A stretch of 64,000 bases of DNA. Source: Streptomyces subrutilus (GTDB lineage Bacteria > Actinomycetota > Actinomycetes > Streptomycetales > Streptomycetaceae). Below are positions 25,283 through 34,435 of this stretch, piece after piece (position 1 is the stretch's first letter; every line of letters starts with the position of its first letter). A program made the translations under genes and the position numbers. The notes beneath the pieces are model-generated. The model did no database searches, was not told where the DNA came from, and saw only the letters and a list, made by a program, of their open reading frames with translations. Location: contig NZ_CP023701.1 of NCBI RefSeq assembly GCF_008704535.1, positions 2,852,001-2,916,000 of the forward strand, read 5' to 3'.

Positions 25283-25501
25283 AGAGCCGGAAGGTAGGCC
25301 CGGCTTGTGACGCGCCGTCACCCTGCGGCGTTGCCCGGCGGTTACGCCCCCGCCCGGCGCGTCACCACGGCGTTACGCCCCCCGCGCCGCCGCGTCCGCT
25401 CACCGGTACGGGCCCGGGCGGGTCCGGCGTCGGGGGCCGGGGCCGCAGGCCCGCCGCCGCATCCGTCACGGCGCCGCTCACCGCATCCGTCACCGCGCCG
25501 G

Positions 25502-26254
25502 TCACCGCACCGGCAGGTGGTAGGCCAGCCGGTAGCGGTCCGCCGGGACCACCACGTCGGCCGTCTCCACGGCACGGCCCGAGGCGAAGTAGGTGCGGCC
25601 GATCACCAGCACCACGTGCCCCGGGACCCCGCCGAGCAGCATGATCTCCTCCGCCAGGCCGGGGCGGGCCCCGACCTCCTCCACCACGTTGTCCACGACC
25701 ACGTCGATCGCCGCCATCCGGTCCACCACCCCGGACCCGCCCAGCGGGCCCTCCTCGGGCAGCATCACCGGGGTCCGGCCGGTCACCGCGAGCGGTTCCC
25801 AGGAGGTCGACAGCATCATCGCCTCTCCCGCGTCCCGGAACACGTACCGCGTCCGCATCACCCGCTCGCCCGGCTCGATGCCGAGCCGCTTCGCGATCTC
25901 GGCGGGTGCGCCCGTCTGCTCGCTGCTCGACTCCCACGTGCCGCGCGCGCCCGCGTCCGCCTGCTCCTGGCGGAAGGGGGTGGACGTGCCGCCCGTGCGG
26001 TAGCCGGCGCGCGCGACGCGCCGCGGCACGGGCTGCTCCCGTACGTACGTGCCCGAACCGGACCGGCCCTCCACCAGGCCCTCGGCCATGAGGACCTTGC
26101 GCGCTTCCAGCGCCACGGTGTCGGAGACCCCGTACTCCTCACGGATGCGGGCCTGCGAGGGGAGCCGGGCGTGCGGGGGCAGGGAACCGTCGACGATCTT
26201 GCGTCGGAGATCCCCGGCCACGCGCAGGTAGGCCGGCTGCTCACCGAAGGTCAC
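25502..26254 (-). CDS. GntR-family transcriptional regulator, HutC type with UTRA domain
   Basis: A 250-residue DNA-binding regulator. The N-terminal winged helix (residues 8-75) has ARLPSQARIREEYGVSDTVA, typical of GntR proteins. The C-terminal UTRA domain (about 105-245) includes TRYVFRDAGEAMMLSTSWEP and would bind a small effector. The GTG at 26254 follows GGGAG by six bases. It is on the same strand as the NCS1 permease 220 bases downstream, so it may control the transporter and itself. An inverted repeat, CAACC-N3-GGTTG, lies 40 bases upstream of its start (26294-26306). The effector is unknown. Confidence 0.9.
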   Translation of the reverse strand: MTFGEQPAYLRVAGDLRRKIVDGSLPPHARLPSQARIREEYGVSDTVALEARKVLMAEGLVEGRSGSGTYVREQPVPRRVARAGYRTGGTSTPFRQEQADAGARGTWESSSEQTGAPAEIAKRLGIEPGERVMRTRYVFRDAGEAMMLSTSWEPLAVTGRTPVMLPEEGPLGGSGVVDRMAAIDVVVDNVVEEVGARPGLAEEIMLLGGVPGHVVLVIGRTYFASGRAVETADVVVPADRYRLAYHLPVR

Positions 26255-26293
26255 TGGCCACTCCCATCAGGTTGACAGACAGCAACACCCTGG

Positions 26294-26306
26294 CAACCGA
26301 CGGTTG
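26294..26306. promoter_or_regulatory. Candidate operator of the GntR regulator
   Basis: CAACCGACGGTTG is a 13-bp inverted repeat (5-bp arms, 3-bp spacer) upstream of the regulator gene. A second, looser pair of GGTTG and CAACA is at 26268-26288. Position suggests autoregulation; unproven. Confidence 0.4.
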
Positions 26307-26405
26307 TACCCCGCAAGCAAAGGCCAAAGTTTCACCCGATGTGATGACGCCAGCTCACTCAAACCCGTTACCGCGCGTTACCCCGGCTGCCCGCGGCGCG
26401 CGCGT

Positions 26406-27596
26406 TCATGCCGACTCGCGCCCGGGTCCGCGCCCGGAACCCGAGCCGCCGGAGCCGGAGCTCCCGTCGCTGTCCTCCCCGCCCCCGTCGCCCGGCGCCT
26501 CCAGCCACTGCGGGACCCGCGTCGACAGCCCGTACGCGCCGCGCAGGGCCCGCTCGCCCTCGCGGGACAGGGCGGCCAGCGCCGCGTCCCACTGCCGCTC
26601 GAACTCCGCGGCCGTCCTCGCCCGGGCGGCGCGCTGCCAGGCCTCCCGGGCCCGCTGCAGCTCCCCCACCCAGGCCGCGACCGAGGGGCCCCGGCCGGGG
26701 TCGGCCCCCTGCCTCGCCAGGACCTCGGCCTCCCGGCCCAGCGCGCCGTGCACCTCGCGGGCCCACTCCTGGTACTCCGCCAGCGCCTGCCCGACGGGGG
26801 CGTCGGGGCCCCGGCCGATCGCGGCGTCCCGGGCGTTGGCCGCCTCCAGGAACTCGGCCTGGACGGCGGTCAGGGTGCTCCGGTCCCGGCGCAGGCTGCC
26901 GCGCCGCTCCTCCGGCACCGTGCCGAGCACGCACAGCAGCTCGCGGTCCCCGGCCGCCCAGGACCCGCGCGTGGGCGCGTAGTAGTACATCTCCGCGTCC
27001 GCGGGCAGGGCCCAGGTGTCCATCGCGTACGCGTCCTGCGCCCGCCAGCACTCGTCCTCGGCCTGCCGGTCCGCGGCGTCCGAACCGGCTCCGCCGGCCG
27101 GCGCGAACGGGGCGGCCGCGGTGACCTCCCCGAGGTGGGCCTCGGCGCAGTCCACCCGGTACATCGACGGCCGGCCGAACAGTTCGCCGGACGGCGTGGT
27201 GAAGCAGTCCCCGGGCGCCAGGTCGGCCGGGTCGGTGAGCTCGCCCTCCACGTCGCCGCCGATCTCGTGGAACGCGCCGAGCCGGTCGCCGACGGCCGTC
27301 ACCACGCGCTCGGCCGCGACGGCCAGCAGTACGGTCATCACCACCGACGCGGCGAGACCGGCGAGCGCGAGCGGCCGGCCCCGCTGGCGCCCCCGCGCGA
27401 TCTGCACGAGGGCCACGGCCCCGAAGACGATGCCGAGCGGCGGGAAGCACAGCAGCCCGACGAGGAGCGAGGCGAGCGCGAAGCCGTTGAGCGGCGGCGG
27501 GCCCGCGGCCCCGGGCGGCGGCCCCCAGGCCTGCGGCGGGGGCGGCGGGGGCCAGGTGTGACCCGGTCCGGGGGGCGGGCTCGGCGGGGTGCTCAC
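26406..27596 (-). CDS. DUF4190/septum-formation-type membrane protein
   Basis: A 396-residue membrane protein. The first 35 residues are Pro-rich. Two helices (about 38-60 and 75-97) form a DUF4190-like hairpin (NGFALASLLVGLLCFPPLGI). The remaining 290 residues are extracytoplasmic and begin with a segment like the septum-formation domain (DLAPGDCFTTP, VDCAEAHLGEV) with conserved cysteines. A helical, Arg/Glu/Ala-rich stretch and a Gly/Ser tail follow. Start GTG at 27596. No operon partner: the neighbours are the divergently placed regulator and a protease gene. The domain names are recognised, but no biochemical role is known, so the function stays open. Confidence 0.75.
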   Translation of the reverse strand: MSTPPSPPPGPGHTWPPPPPPQAWGPPPGAAGPPPLNGFALASLLVGLLCFPPLGIVFGAVALVQIARGRQRGRPLALAGLAASVVMTVLLAVAAERVVTAVGDRLGAFHEIGGDVEGELTDPADLAPGDCFTTPSGELFGRPSMYRVDCAEAHLGEVTAAAPFAPAGGAGSDAADRQAEDECWRAQDAYAMDTWALPADAEMYYYAPTRGSWAAGDRELLCVLGTVPEERRGSLRRDRSTLTAVQAEFLEAANARDAAIGRGPDAPVGQALAEYQEWAREVHGALGREAEVLARQGADPGRGPSVAAWVGELQRAREAWQRAARARTAAEFERQWDAALAALSREGERALRGAYGLSTRVPQWLEAPGDGGGEDSDGSSGSGGSGSGRGPGRESA

Positions 27597-27785
27597 GGGT
27601 CGGGTGGCTCCATCGGGCGGGGAGCGGTCGCGGCGCGGGCGCGACCGGGGCGGGGGCGGTCACGGCACGGGGCGCGGGACCGGGGCACGAACGGATGCGC
27701 GAATACTAAGCGGCGGGGGCGACCGCCCTGTGGTCGCCCCCGCCTGTTCATCGCGGCTCGTTCACCGCCCGTTCCCCGGGGTCCC

Positions 27786-29360
27786 TCAGAACTGCAGGGC
27801 CCAGGAGTCGATCTTGCCCGTGTCGGCGCTCGCGAGGTCGGCGACGCGGAGCTTCCAGACGCCGTTGGCCACCTCGGACGAGGCGTTCACGGTGAAGGTC
27901 TGGATGATGTTGTCCGCGCTGCCGCCGGTGCGGTTGCGCAGGTTGTAGACGGTGCCGTCGGGCGCGACCAGGTCGACCTTCAGGTCGCCGACGTACGTGT
28001 GCTTGATGTCGACCGGCACGCTCAGCGCGGCCGGGGCGTTGCCGGAGATCCCGCTGACGGTGATCGGCGACTCGACGGTGGCGTTGTCGGCGACGGCGTA
28101 GTCGGCCGGGTTCTCGAAGCGCGTGCCCGGGTTCGGCGGCGTGGTGCCGGCGCCGATGTAGAGCAGCCGGTTCGGGGAGCCGGTGCCGGGGCTGGTCACC
28201 ACGTTCGGGGTGGCGGCGGCGACCAGGCCCGCGGAGACCTGGGCGGGGGTGCTGCCCGGGTTCTGCGCGAGGTAGACGGCGGCCGCGCCCGCGACGTGCG
28301 GCGAGGCCATCGACGTACCGGAGATGGTGTTGGTGGCGGTGTCGCCCGTGCCCCACGAGGAGGTGATCGAGGAGCCCGGCGCGAAGAGGTCCAGGATGGA
28401 ACCGAAGTTCGAGTAGCTGGCCTTCGCGTCGGTGTTGGTGGTGGCGCCGACGGTGATGGCCTCGGCGACGCGCGCCGGGGACTTGGTGGAGGCGTCGGCC
28501 GTCTCGTTGCCCGCCGCGACCGCGTAGGTGATGCCGGAGGCGATGGAGTTGCGGACGGCGGTGTCGAGCGCGGGGTCCGCCCCGCCGCCGAGCGACATGT
28601 TGGCCACGGCCGGCTTGACGGCGTTCTGCGTCACCCAGTCGATGCCGGCGACGACCTGGGCCGTGGTGCCCGAGCCCTGGTTGTTGAGCACGCGGACGCC
28701 GACGATCTTGGCCTTCTTGGCCACGCCGTACGCCGTGCCGCCCACCGTGCCGGCGACGTGGGTGCCGTGGCCGTGGCCGTCCTGGGCGGTGTTGTCGTTG
28801 TCGATGGCGTCGTAGCCGTAGGAGGCCCGGCCGCCGAAGTCCTGGTGCGTGATCCGGACACCGGTGTCGATGACGTAGGCGGTGACGCCCTCGCCGGCCT
28901 GGTCCGGGTAGGTGTAGCTCTGGTTCAGCGGGAGCGCCCGCTGGTCGATGCGGTCCAGGCCCCAGGACGGCGGGTTGGGCTGGGTGGCGTCGACGGTGAA
29001 GGTCCGGTTCTGCACGACCGAGGCCACCGCGGGGTCGGCGGCGAGCTTTCTGGCCTGCGCCTCGGAGACCTCGACGGAGTAGCCGTTGAGGGCCGCGCTG
29101 TAGGTCCGGTCGATCTTCGCGCCGTACCGCTTGGCGACGGCCCTGCCGCTGTCCGCGGTGGAGCGGGCGGCGGAGTCCTTCAGGGTCACGATGTAGCTGC
29201 CGGGGACGGACCCGGCGGCGCCCGCGTTCTGGATGACGCCCTGCGCGCCGCCGTCGGCGGCCGAGGCGGGCAGGGCGGCGGCCGCTCCGAGCGCGAGGGC
29301 CGCGACGGCCATCGCGCTGATGCCGGTGATCTTCCGGCGGGTGTGACGCATCACGGACAT
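27786..29360 (-). CDS. Secreted subtilisin-like serine protease (S8) with propeptide and P-domain
   Basis: A 524-residue secreted protease. Signal peptide residues 1-35 (ends LPASAAD); inhibitor I9 propeptide about 53-123 ([12 protein letters not shown]); S8 catalytic domain about 150-395; P/homo-B domain about 410-524. The catalytic triad is Asp165 ([10 protein letters not shown]), His198 (GHGTHVAG) and Ser350 ([11 protein letters not shown]), with oxyanion Asn285. The N-terminal region resembles the proteinase K/aqualysin branch. The ATG at 29360 has AGGAGG ten bases upstream; a second ATG at 29351 is possible. It is monocistronic and divergent from the threonine synthase-like gene. It should be exported, mature itself by cutting off the propeptide, and degrade extracellular protein. 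Confidence 0.95.
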   Translation of the reverse strand: MSVMRHTRRKITGISAMAVAALALGAAAALPASAADGGAQGVIQNAGAAGSVPGSYIVTLKDSAARSTADSGRAVAKRYGAKIDRTYSAALNGYSVEVSEAQARKLAADPAVASVVQNRTFTVDATQPNPPSWGLDRIDQRALPLNQSYTYPDQAGEGVTAYVIDTGVRITHQDFGGRASYGYDAIDNDNTAQDGHGHGTHVAGTVGGTAYGVAKKAKIVGVRVLNNQGSGTTAQVVAGIDWVTQNAVKPAVANMSLGGGADPALDTAVRNSIASGITYAVAAGNETADASTKSPARVAEAITVGATTNTDAKASYSNFGSILDLFAPGSSITSSWGTGDTATNTISGTSMASPHVAGAAAVYLAQNPGSTPAQVSAGLVAAATPNVVTSPGTGSPNRLLYIGAGTTPPNPGTRFENPADYAVADNATVESPITVSGISGNAPAALSVPVDIKHTYVGDLKVDLVAPDGTVYNLRNRTGGSADNIIQTFTVNASSEVANGVWKLRVADLASADTGKIDSWALQF

Positions 29361-29590
29361 GTGAGGTGGTCCTCCTGGTCGGTGGCGCATTGCGGGGGGT
29401 GGGGCGGAGCCGGGTGGGTGTTCCGCGGACGGGCAAGACCGGTAAAAGACATGCCCATGTCAAAGCAAACGGCCCAACGGGCTTCTGCCACCGAAAGGTT
29501 GACCCACCCCCGCGCCATCCCACAAGAGGCCCTCGAACGCGTAACATCCGTGCCATACGACGGCCATGATTGAGCAAAGGCTCTCCGCAC

Positions 29591-30703
29591 ATGACGCACG
29601 CACTGCCCGGCTACGTCTGCCCCGAGGACGGGACCCGCGCGGACGTGCGGACCGCGCCCTGGTGCTGCCCGGTGTGCGCCGGCCCGTGGGACCTCGATTT
29701 CGCGCCGGACCCGCAGGCCCCGCTGGAGCCGGCGTCCGGCCCGAACTCGCTCTGGCGGTACGCCTCCGCACTGCCGCTGCCGGGGGCGTTCTCCGTATCG
29801 CTGGCGGAGGGGCACACTCCGCTGGTGCCGCTGGCCGAACGGGTTCACGCCAAGCTGGACTTCCTGATGCCGACCCTGTCGTTCAAGGACCGGGGCGCCG
29901 TGATGCTCGCCGAACTGGCCCGGCGGCTGGCTCCGCAGCGGGTCGTGGCGGACAGCAGCGGCAACGCGGGGACGGCCTTCGCCGCCTACTGCGCGCGGGC
30001 CGGGCTGCAATGTGAAGTTTTCGTGCCCGCGGGCACCTCGCCGGGGAAGACGGACCGGATGCGGGCGCACGGAGCGGCCGTACGGGTGGTCCCGGGCGGC
30101 CGGGAGGCGGCCGCGGCGGCGGCCCGGGAGGCCGCGGACCTGCCGGGGGTGTTCTACGCGAGCCACGTCTTCAACCCCTACTTCCTGCACGGGACGAAGA
30201 CGTACGCGTACGAGGTGTGGGAGGAGCTCGGCGGCCGGCTGCCGGAGGTCCTGGTCCTCCCCGTGGGCAACGGCACCCTGCTGCTGGGCGCGGCGCTCGC
30301 GGTGCGGGAACTGGCCCGGCGCGGGGTGCGGACGCCCGCGCTGATCGCCGTACAGGCGGAGGCGGTGGCCCCGTTGGCTGCGGCCTTCGCGGCGGGCGCG
30401 CGGGACGCGGCCCCGGTGCCGCAGCGGGCCACGTCGGCGGAGGGGATCGCGATCCCGGCGCCACCGCGCGCCCGCCAGGTCCTGGCGGCGGTGCGCGCGT
30501 CGGGCGGCACCTTCCTGACGGTGTCGGACGCCCGCCTGCACGAGGCCCGGCGCGACCTGGCCCGGCGCGGCCTCTTCGTGGAGCCGACCGCGGCGGCCTG
30601 CTGGGCGGCGGTCGGCCCGGGCGCCCCCGGCGACCCGCTGGCGGGCCGCACGGCGGTCCTGCCCCTCTGCGGCGCGGGCGCGCCGTCGGGCCCGACGGCG
30701 TAG
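29591..30703 (+). CDS. Threonine synthase-like PLP-dependent enzyme
   Basis: A 370-residue fold-type II pyridoxal-phosphate enzyme. The PLP lysine is Lys99 in PTLSFKDRGAV, the phosphate-binding glycine loop is SSGNAGTAFAAY, and a second Gly-rich loop is PVGNGTLLLG. An N-terminal Cys-rich ribbon (Cys10, 25, 26, 29) precedes the enzyme fold, as in some threonine synthases. Threonine synthase turns O-phosphohomoserine into threonine, but this is shorter than the usual enzyme and not next to hom or thrB, so it is probably a paralogue acting on another amino acid. The ATG at 29591 is preferred over the in-frame TTG at 29570. It is the first gene on the plus strand here. Confidence 0.8.
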   Translation: MTHALPGYVCPEDGTRADVRTAPWCCPVCAGPWDLDFAPDPQAPLEPASGPNSLWRYASALPLPGAFSVSLAEGHTPLVPLAERVHAKLDFLMPTLSFKDRGAVMLAELARRLAPQRVVADSSGNAGTAFAAYCARAGLQCEVFVPAGTSPGKTDRMRAHGAAVRVVPGGREAAAAAAREAADLPGVFYASHVFNPYFLHGTKTYAYEVWEELGGRLPEVLVLPVGNGTLLLGAALAVRELARRGVRTPALIAVQAEAVAPLAAAFAAGARDAAPVPQRATSAEGIAIPAPPRARQVLAAVRASGGTFLTVSDARLHEARRDLARRGLFVEPTAAACWAAVGPGAPGDPLAGRTAVLPLCGAGAPSGPTA

Positions 30704-30930
30704 GGCGGGCGCGCGGCACGCGTCCGGACGGGCCGCGAGGACGGTGCGGACGGTTCGCGGCGGAGCGGGCGGGCACTCCCGGCCCGCGGCCCCGGCCCGG
30801 CCGGCCGCGGGCACGGGCAGGGCCGACCCTGCGGACGCGGACACCCCGGCCCGGTCCCGGGCCCCGGCTCCGCGGGGGTGATGTCGGAAACCCGCGCGCC
30901 CCGCGGCGGCCGGTCTGGTGGAGTGGGCGC

Positions 30931-31749
30931 ATGACCACGCACACCGAACTCGCCTCCCGCGCCGCCGCCTTCGCGGCCCTGCACACCCCCGCCGCCCCGC
31001 TCGCCCTCGCCAACGTCTGGGACGTGGCCGGGGCCCGGCTCGTCGAGGCCGCCGGCGCCGCGGCCGTCGCCACCACCAGCGCGGGCGTCGCCTGGTCCCT
31101 CGGCTCGCCCGACGGCGACGCGCTCGCCCGCGACCGGGCCCTGGACCTCGTCGCCCGCGTGGCCGCCGCCGTCTCGGTGCCCGTCACCGCCGACATCGAG
31201 GGCGGCTTCGGCGCCGATGCCGCCGCCGTCGGCGAGACCGTCGGCGGGGTGCTGGCCGCGGGTGCGGTCGGCATCAACATCGAGGACGGCCACCGCGCCC
31301 CCGCCGAGCACGCGGAGCGCCTGGCCGCCGCCCGCGCCGCCGCCGACTCCGTCGGGGTCCCGCTGTACGTCAACGCCCGCATCGACACGTTCCTCTTCGG
31401 GCTCGGCGACCCCGCGACCCGCCTCGACGAGACCCTGGCCCGCGCCGCCGCCTACCTGCGCGCCGGGGCCTCCGGCATCTTCGTGCCCGGCGTGGTCGAT
31501 CCGGCCACCGTCGCGGAACTCGCACGGGGCATCGACGGCCCGCTCAACGTGCTCGTCGGCCCCGGCGCGCCCTCCGTGGCCGAGTTCGGCGCCCTCGGCG
31601 CGGCCCGGGTGAGCCTCGGCTCCCTGGTCGCCGAAGCCGCGTACGCGGTCGTCCGCCGGGCCGCCGAGGAACTGCTCGCCACCGGCACGTACGGCTCGCT
31701 CCGCGCCGCCCTGCCGTACGGGGAGCTGAACGCGCTGCTCAAGGGCTGA
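30931..31749 (+). CDS. Isocitrate lyase/PEP mutase family enzyme
   Basis: A 272-residue TIM-barrel enzyme of the ICL/PEP mutase superfamily (oxaloacetate decarboxylase or carboxyphosphonoenolpyruvate mutase-like). Recognisable are the start LANVWDVAGARLVEAAG, the Mg-binding ADIEGGFG and GINIEDG motifs, and NARIDTF. The isocitrate lyase signature KKCGH is absent, so it is not a true isocitrate lyase. These enzymes make or break C-C or P-C bonds next to a 2-oxo acid; the substrate cannot be read. The ATG has GGAG seven bases upstream. The remnant of an EamA transporter gene follows 45 bases later in the same direction. Confidence 0.85.
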   Translation: MTTHTELASRAAAFAALHTPAAPLALANVWDVAGARLVEAAGAAAVATTSAGVAWSLGSPDGDALARDRALDLVARVAAAVSVPVTADIEGGFGADAAAVGETVGGVLAAGAVGINIEDGHRAPAEHAERLAAARAAADSVGVPLYVNARIDTFLFGLGDPATRLDETLARAAAYLRAGASGIFVPGVVDPATVAELARGIDGPLNVLVGPGAPSVAEFGALGAARVSLGSLVAEAAYAVVRRAAEELLATGTYGSLRAALPYGELNALLKG

Positions 31750-31794
31750 GAAATCCGCGGGCCGGCGGCCCCCGCCCGGGCCTACGATCCGCGC

Positions 31795-32270
31795 ATGCGC
31801 ACCTCGAAGCCGGCCGCCGGCGCCCCGGCCGCGGCCCCCGCGGGCACCCTGCGGCAGGCTCGGTGCTGTGGTCGCCGGGCTCGTTCTCGGCGTCGAAGCT
31901 GCGCCTGCCGGCCAACCCCTTCACCGGCAGCGCGTACCAGATGCCGGCGGGCGGGGCGGGCGGGATCGTCGTCGGCCCGGTGCGCGGCGAGCACCGCGGC
32001 CTCGACCCGGCGGCCTTCTCGGCGGCGTCGTGGGCGGCCCTCGGCTACCTGGTCCTCTTCGGCTCGCTGGTCGGGTTCACGACGTACGTGTGGCTGCTCC
32101 GGGCGGCGCCGCTGTCGCTGGTCTCCACGTACGCCTACGTCAATGAGGTGGTGGCGGTCGCACTCGGCTCGCTGATCCTCGGGGAGGCCCTGACCTGGCC
32201 GATCGTCCTCGGCGGGGTGATCGTGGTGGCGGCGGTGGGCGTGATCGTGAGCACCGAGCGCCGCCCGTAG
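31795..32270 (+). pseudogene. Remnant of an EamA/DMT-family transporter gene with an internal deletion
   Basis: The last 130 or so codons (about 31860-32270) clearly encode the second half of a drug/metabolite-type transporter: GSVLWSPGSFSASKLRLP, then helices around LVLFGSLVGFTTYVWLLR and ALGSLILGEALTWP, ending STERRP. The first half, about 150-170 codons, is missing. An ATG at 31795 opens a different frame, MRTSKPAAGAPAAAPAGTLR, of the sort that begins such proteins, and it runs out of frame with the remainder. The simplest reading is that a deletion joined the start to the middle near 31850-31865 and shifted the frame. It is unlikely to make a functional transporter. Confidence 0.7.
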
Positions 32271-32382
32271 CCGGGCCGCCGTCGGCCGAGCGGCCGGGCC
32301 CGGCCGGAGCCCCGCGCCTCCATGCCGCACGGCCCGGCCGGAGCCCCGCGCCCCCGTGCCGCACGGCCCGGCCGGCCGCGGG

Positions 32383-33174
32383 TCAGCCGCGCGCGGCGCG
32401 GTCGTACAGGGCCTTGGCCCGCTCGTCGAAGAGCGCGGCCGTGGAGTCGACGTCCGTGTTCCCGCCGCTCAGCACGCCGATCAGCCGTCCCGGATGACCG
32501 GGGCCGCCCCGGTCGGCGATCCAGGGGCTGCCGCTGGTGCCCGTCCAGAATCCGGCGCAGCTGATGTACAGCATGTCGGGGTCGTCCTCGTCGTGGCGGG
32601 TCTGCGTGGTGCAGGAGACGGGCTTGTTCTGCGGGTTGTGCTCGGACTCCGGATAGCCGATGACGGTGACGTCCCGGTCGTACCCGGAGGTCCAGTCGGG
32701 CAGCGGGGCCTCGCCGCGGCCCCCGACGGCCTGCTGGACGCTGCGGCCGTCGGAGTCCGGGGCGATGGTGAGGAAGGCGAAGTCGGCGGTGTCGTCGCCC
32801 CACTTCGTCCAGCGTTCGTCCACGTGCACGGAGCGGACCTTCCACACCCCCAGCGGCTGCGTCCCGGAGCCCTCTCCGGAGAAGGCGGGGGCGAAGGCGA
32901 GCTCGCCGATGGCGAGGCCGTCGTGGGCGACCTCGCCGGGCTGTCCGTCCTTGCCGGCCGGGGCGACGCAGTGCGCGGCGGTGGCGACGACGTTGCCCTC
33001 GGGGCTGTCGACGACGCTCGCCGTGCACCAGTGCTCCCCGTTGGCCATGAGCACGCCGACAGTGGGGAAGGCGTGCACCGGCGGGTCGCCCGGAACCTCC
33101 AGGAACGCGACGGCGAAGACCGCCGCGATCCCGGCCGCGGCGGCCACCGAGGCCCCCTTGGCCACGGTGCTCAT
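32383..33174 (-). CDS. Trypsin-like serine protease, membrane-anchored or secreted
   Basis: A 263-residue S1-type (chymotrypsin/V8-like) protease. One hydrophobic segment (residues 8-26) can be a signal anchor. The catalytic triad is visible: His68 in VVATAAHCV (Cys50 and Cys69 can pair), Asp131 in TADFAFLTI, and Ser214 in TGTSGSPWI. The ATG overlaps the stop of the upstream esterase by four bases (ATGA), so the two are coupled in translation; an in-frame GTG at 33222 would give a longer leader but is less likely. Its neighbours are two paralogous esterases on the same strand, suggesting a three-gene cell-surface operon. Cleavage specificity is not evident. Confidence 0.87.
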   Translation of the reverse strand: MSTVAKGASVAAAAGIAAVFAVAFLEVPGDPPVHAFPTVGVLMANGEHWCTASVVDSPEGNVVATAAHCVAPAGKDGQPGEVAHDGLAIGELAFAPAFSGEGSGTQPLGVWKVRSVHVDERWTKWGDDTADFAFLTIAPDSDGRSVQQAVGGRGEAPLPDWTSGYDRDVTVIGYPESEHNPQNKPVSCTTQTRHDEDDPDMLYISCAGFWTGTSGSPWIADRGGPGHPGRLIGVLSGGNTDVDSTAALFDERAKALYDRAARG

Positions 33175-34262
33175 CGCACGGCGGGGTCGGGTGTCGGTCC
33201 CGTCATCACCTTGCTGATCCACTCCAGGGAACCCTCCCTCATGCCGCGTACGTACGACTTTCCGTTGTGCTCACCATCCTGGATCACCTGGAGCGAGGTG
33301 TGCACGGGGCCCCTCCCGAACTCCTTCATGAACTTCTCGGCCTTGTCGCGGCCGGTCTCGGCCGTCCCGATCTGGAAATTGACGTACACGTCCGGCCCGC
33401 CCGCCGCGATCAGCTTCGCGGCGAGCTTCTCGGGGTTGTTCTCGTCCATGGCCTGCGTGTTCCCCTTCCACAGCGGGGAATCGGGGACGATGTCGACCCC
33501 GCTCGCGATGACGGCCTTGAACCGGTCGGGGTACTTCAGGACGTGCTTGAGGCCGCCGAAGCCGCCCGCCGAGGACCCCATGAAGGCCCAGCCGTCGCGG
33601 GAGGTGAAGGTGCGGAAATTGGCCTTCGCGAAATCCGGGATGTCATCGGCCATCCAGGTGCCCATCTTCGGCTCTCCGGGGATGTCCGACCCGTCGAAGT
33701 GGTGCTTGGTGTCGGCGTTGTGCACCGGCATGACGAGGATGAACGGCAGGCTGGTGCCGGCCTTCGCCCCGTCGCTCACGGCCTTCTGCAGGCCGAGGCC
33801 GGGCCCGGTGCCCCAGTAGTTCGTGGGGTAGCCGCGCCCGCCGGGCAGGGAGATCAGGACCGGGAAGGCGCTCTTGGCGTACTTCGGGTCGTCGTACTCC
33901 TTCGGCACCCACACCCACACGTCCCCCGTGAATCCGGACTTCGCGCCGGTCAGCGTGGTGCGGCCGATCTGGGTGCCGTCCGGCAGCCGGCTGGTGCGGA
34001 CGAACGCGGCCTTCGGCCCGGTGGGCATCCGCACGCCGGGCCGCTCGTCGGCGGCCACGGTGCCGGTGGAGGCGGTCTGCTGCACCTTCTCGAAGGAGAC
34101 CGGGTCCCCTATGTCCGAGAAGAGGCCGTACTTGTACGCCGCCGCGCCACCGGCGGCGAGGGTGAGCGCGAGCCCACCGCTGATCAGAAGCAGGCGCGAG
34201 CGCCTGGGGCGACGGCCGCCCCCGGTCGTGGGGCTGCCGTCGCCTTGCTGGTCATGCTGCAC
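33171..34262 (-). CDS. Membrane-anchored esterase of the Ag85/esterase D fold (copy 2)
   Basis: A 363-residue protein. A short Arg-rich cytoplasmic start is followed by one membrane helix (about 23-45) and an extracellular alpha/beta-hydrolase domain (about 95-355). The nucleophile motif is GSSAG in WAFMGSSAGGFGGL. Likely acid and base are in SGVDIVPDSP and DGEHNGKSYVRGM. Resembles the actinomycete esterase family related to mycolyltransferases. Paralogue of the next gene upstream: long blocks such as DVWVWVPKEYDDPKYAKS are nearly identical. Start GTG at 34262. It overlaps the protease gene by four bases. No mycolic acids occur in Streptomyces, so the substrate is something else, possibly lipid or cell-wall esters. 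Confidence 0.85.
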   Translation of the reverse strand: MQHDQQGDGSPTTGGGRRPRRSRLLLISGGLALTLAAGGAAAYKYGLFSDIGDPVSFEKVQQTASTGTVAADERPGVRMPTGPKAAFVRTSRLPDGTQIGRTTLTGAKSGFTGDVWVWVPKEYDDPKYAKSAFPVLISLPGGRGYPTNYWGTGPGLGLQKAVSDGAKAGTSLPFILVMPVHNADTKHHFDGSDIPGEPKMGTWMADDIPDFAKANFRTFTSRDGWAFMGSSAGGFGGLKHVLKYPDRFKAVIASGVDIVPDSPLWKGNTQAMDENNPEKLAAKLIAAGGPDVYVNFQIGTAETGRDKAEKFMKEFGRGPVHTSLQVIQDGEHNGKSYVRGMREGSLEWISKVMTGPTPDPAVR

Positions 34263-34435
34263 GGATTTGTCCCGTTCCTTCTCCGGCGCCCCTGCGGAGC
34301 GCGGGTCGGACCGATCGGTCCCCCCTTACACCCTTTACAGAGGTATGAACGACCGGATGGGTTGCCTGGGACGGCCGTGGCGCGGCGAGCACCATCCGGG
34401 CCCGCCGCGAGACCCGGCCCGCCGTGCGGGGAGGG

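Noticed and set aside
31795..32270. A short intact protein (126 residues) starting at 31795
   Set aside because: The frame gives an Arg/Ser-rich sequence while a different frame shows transporter helices; the gene is better read as a decayed EamA transporter.
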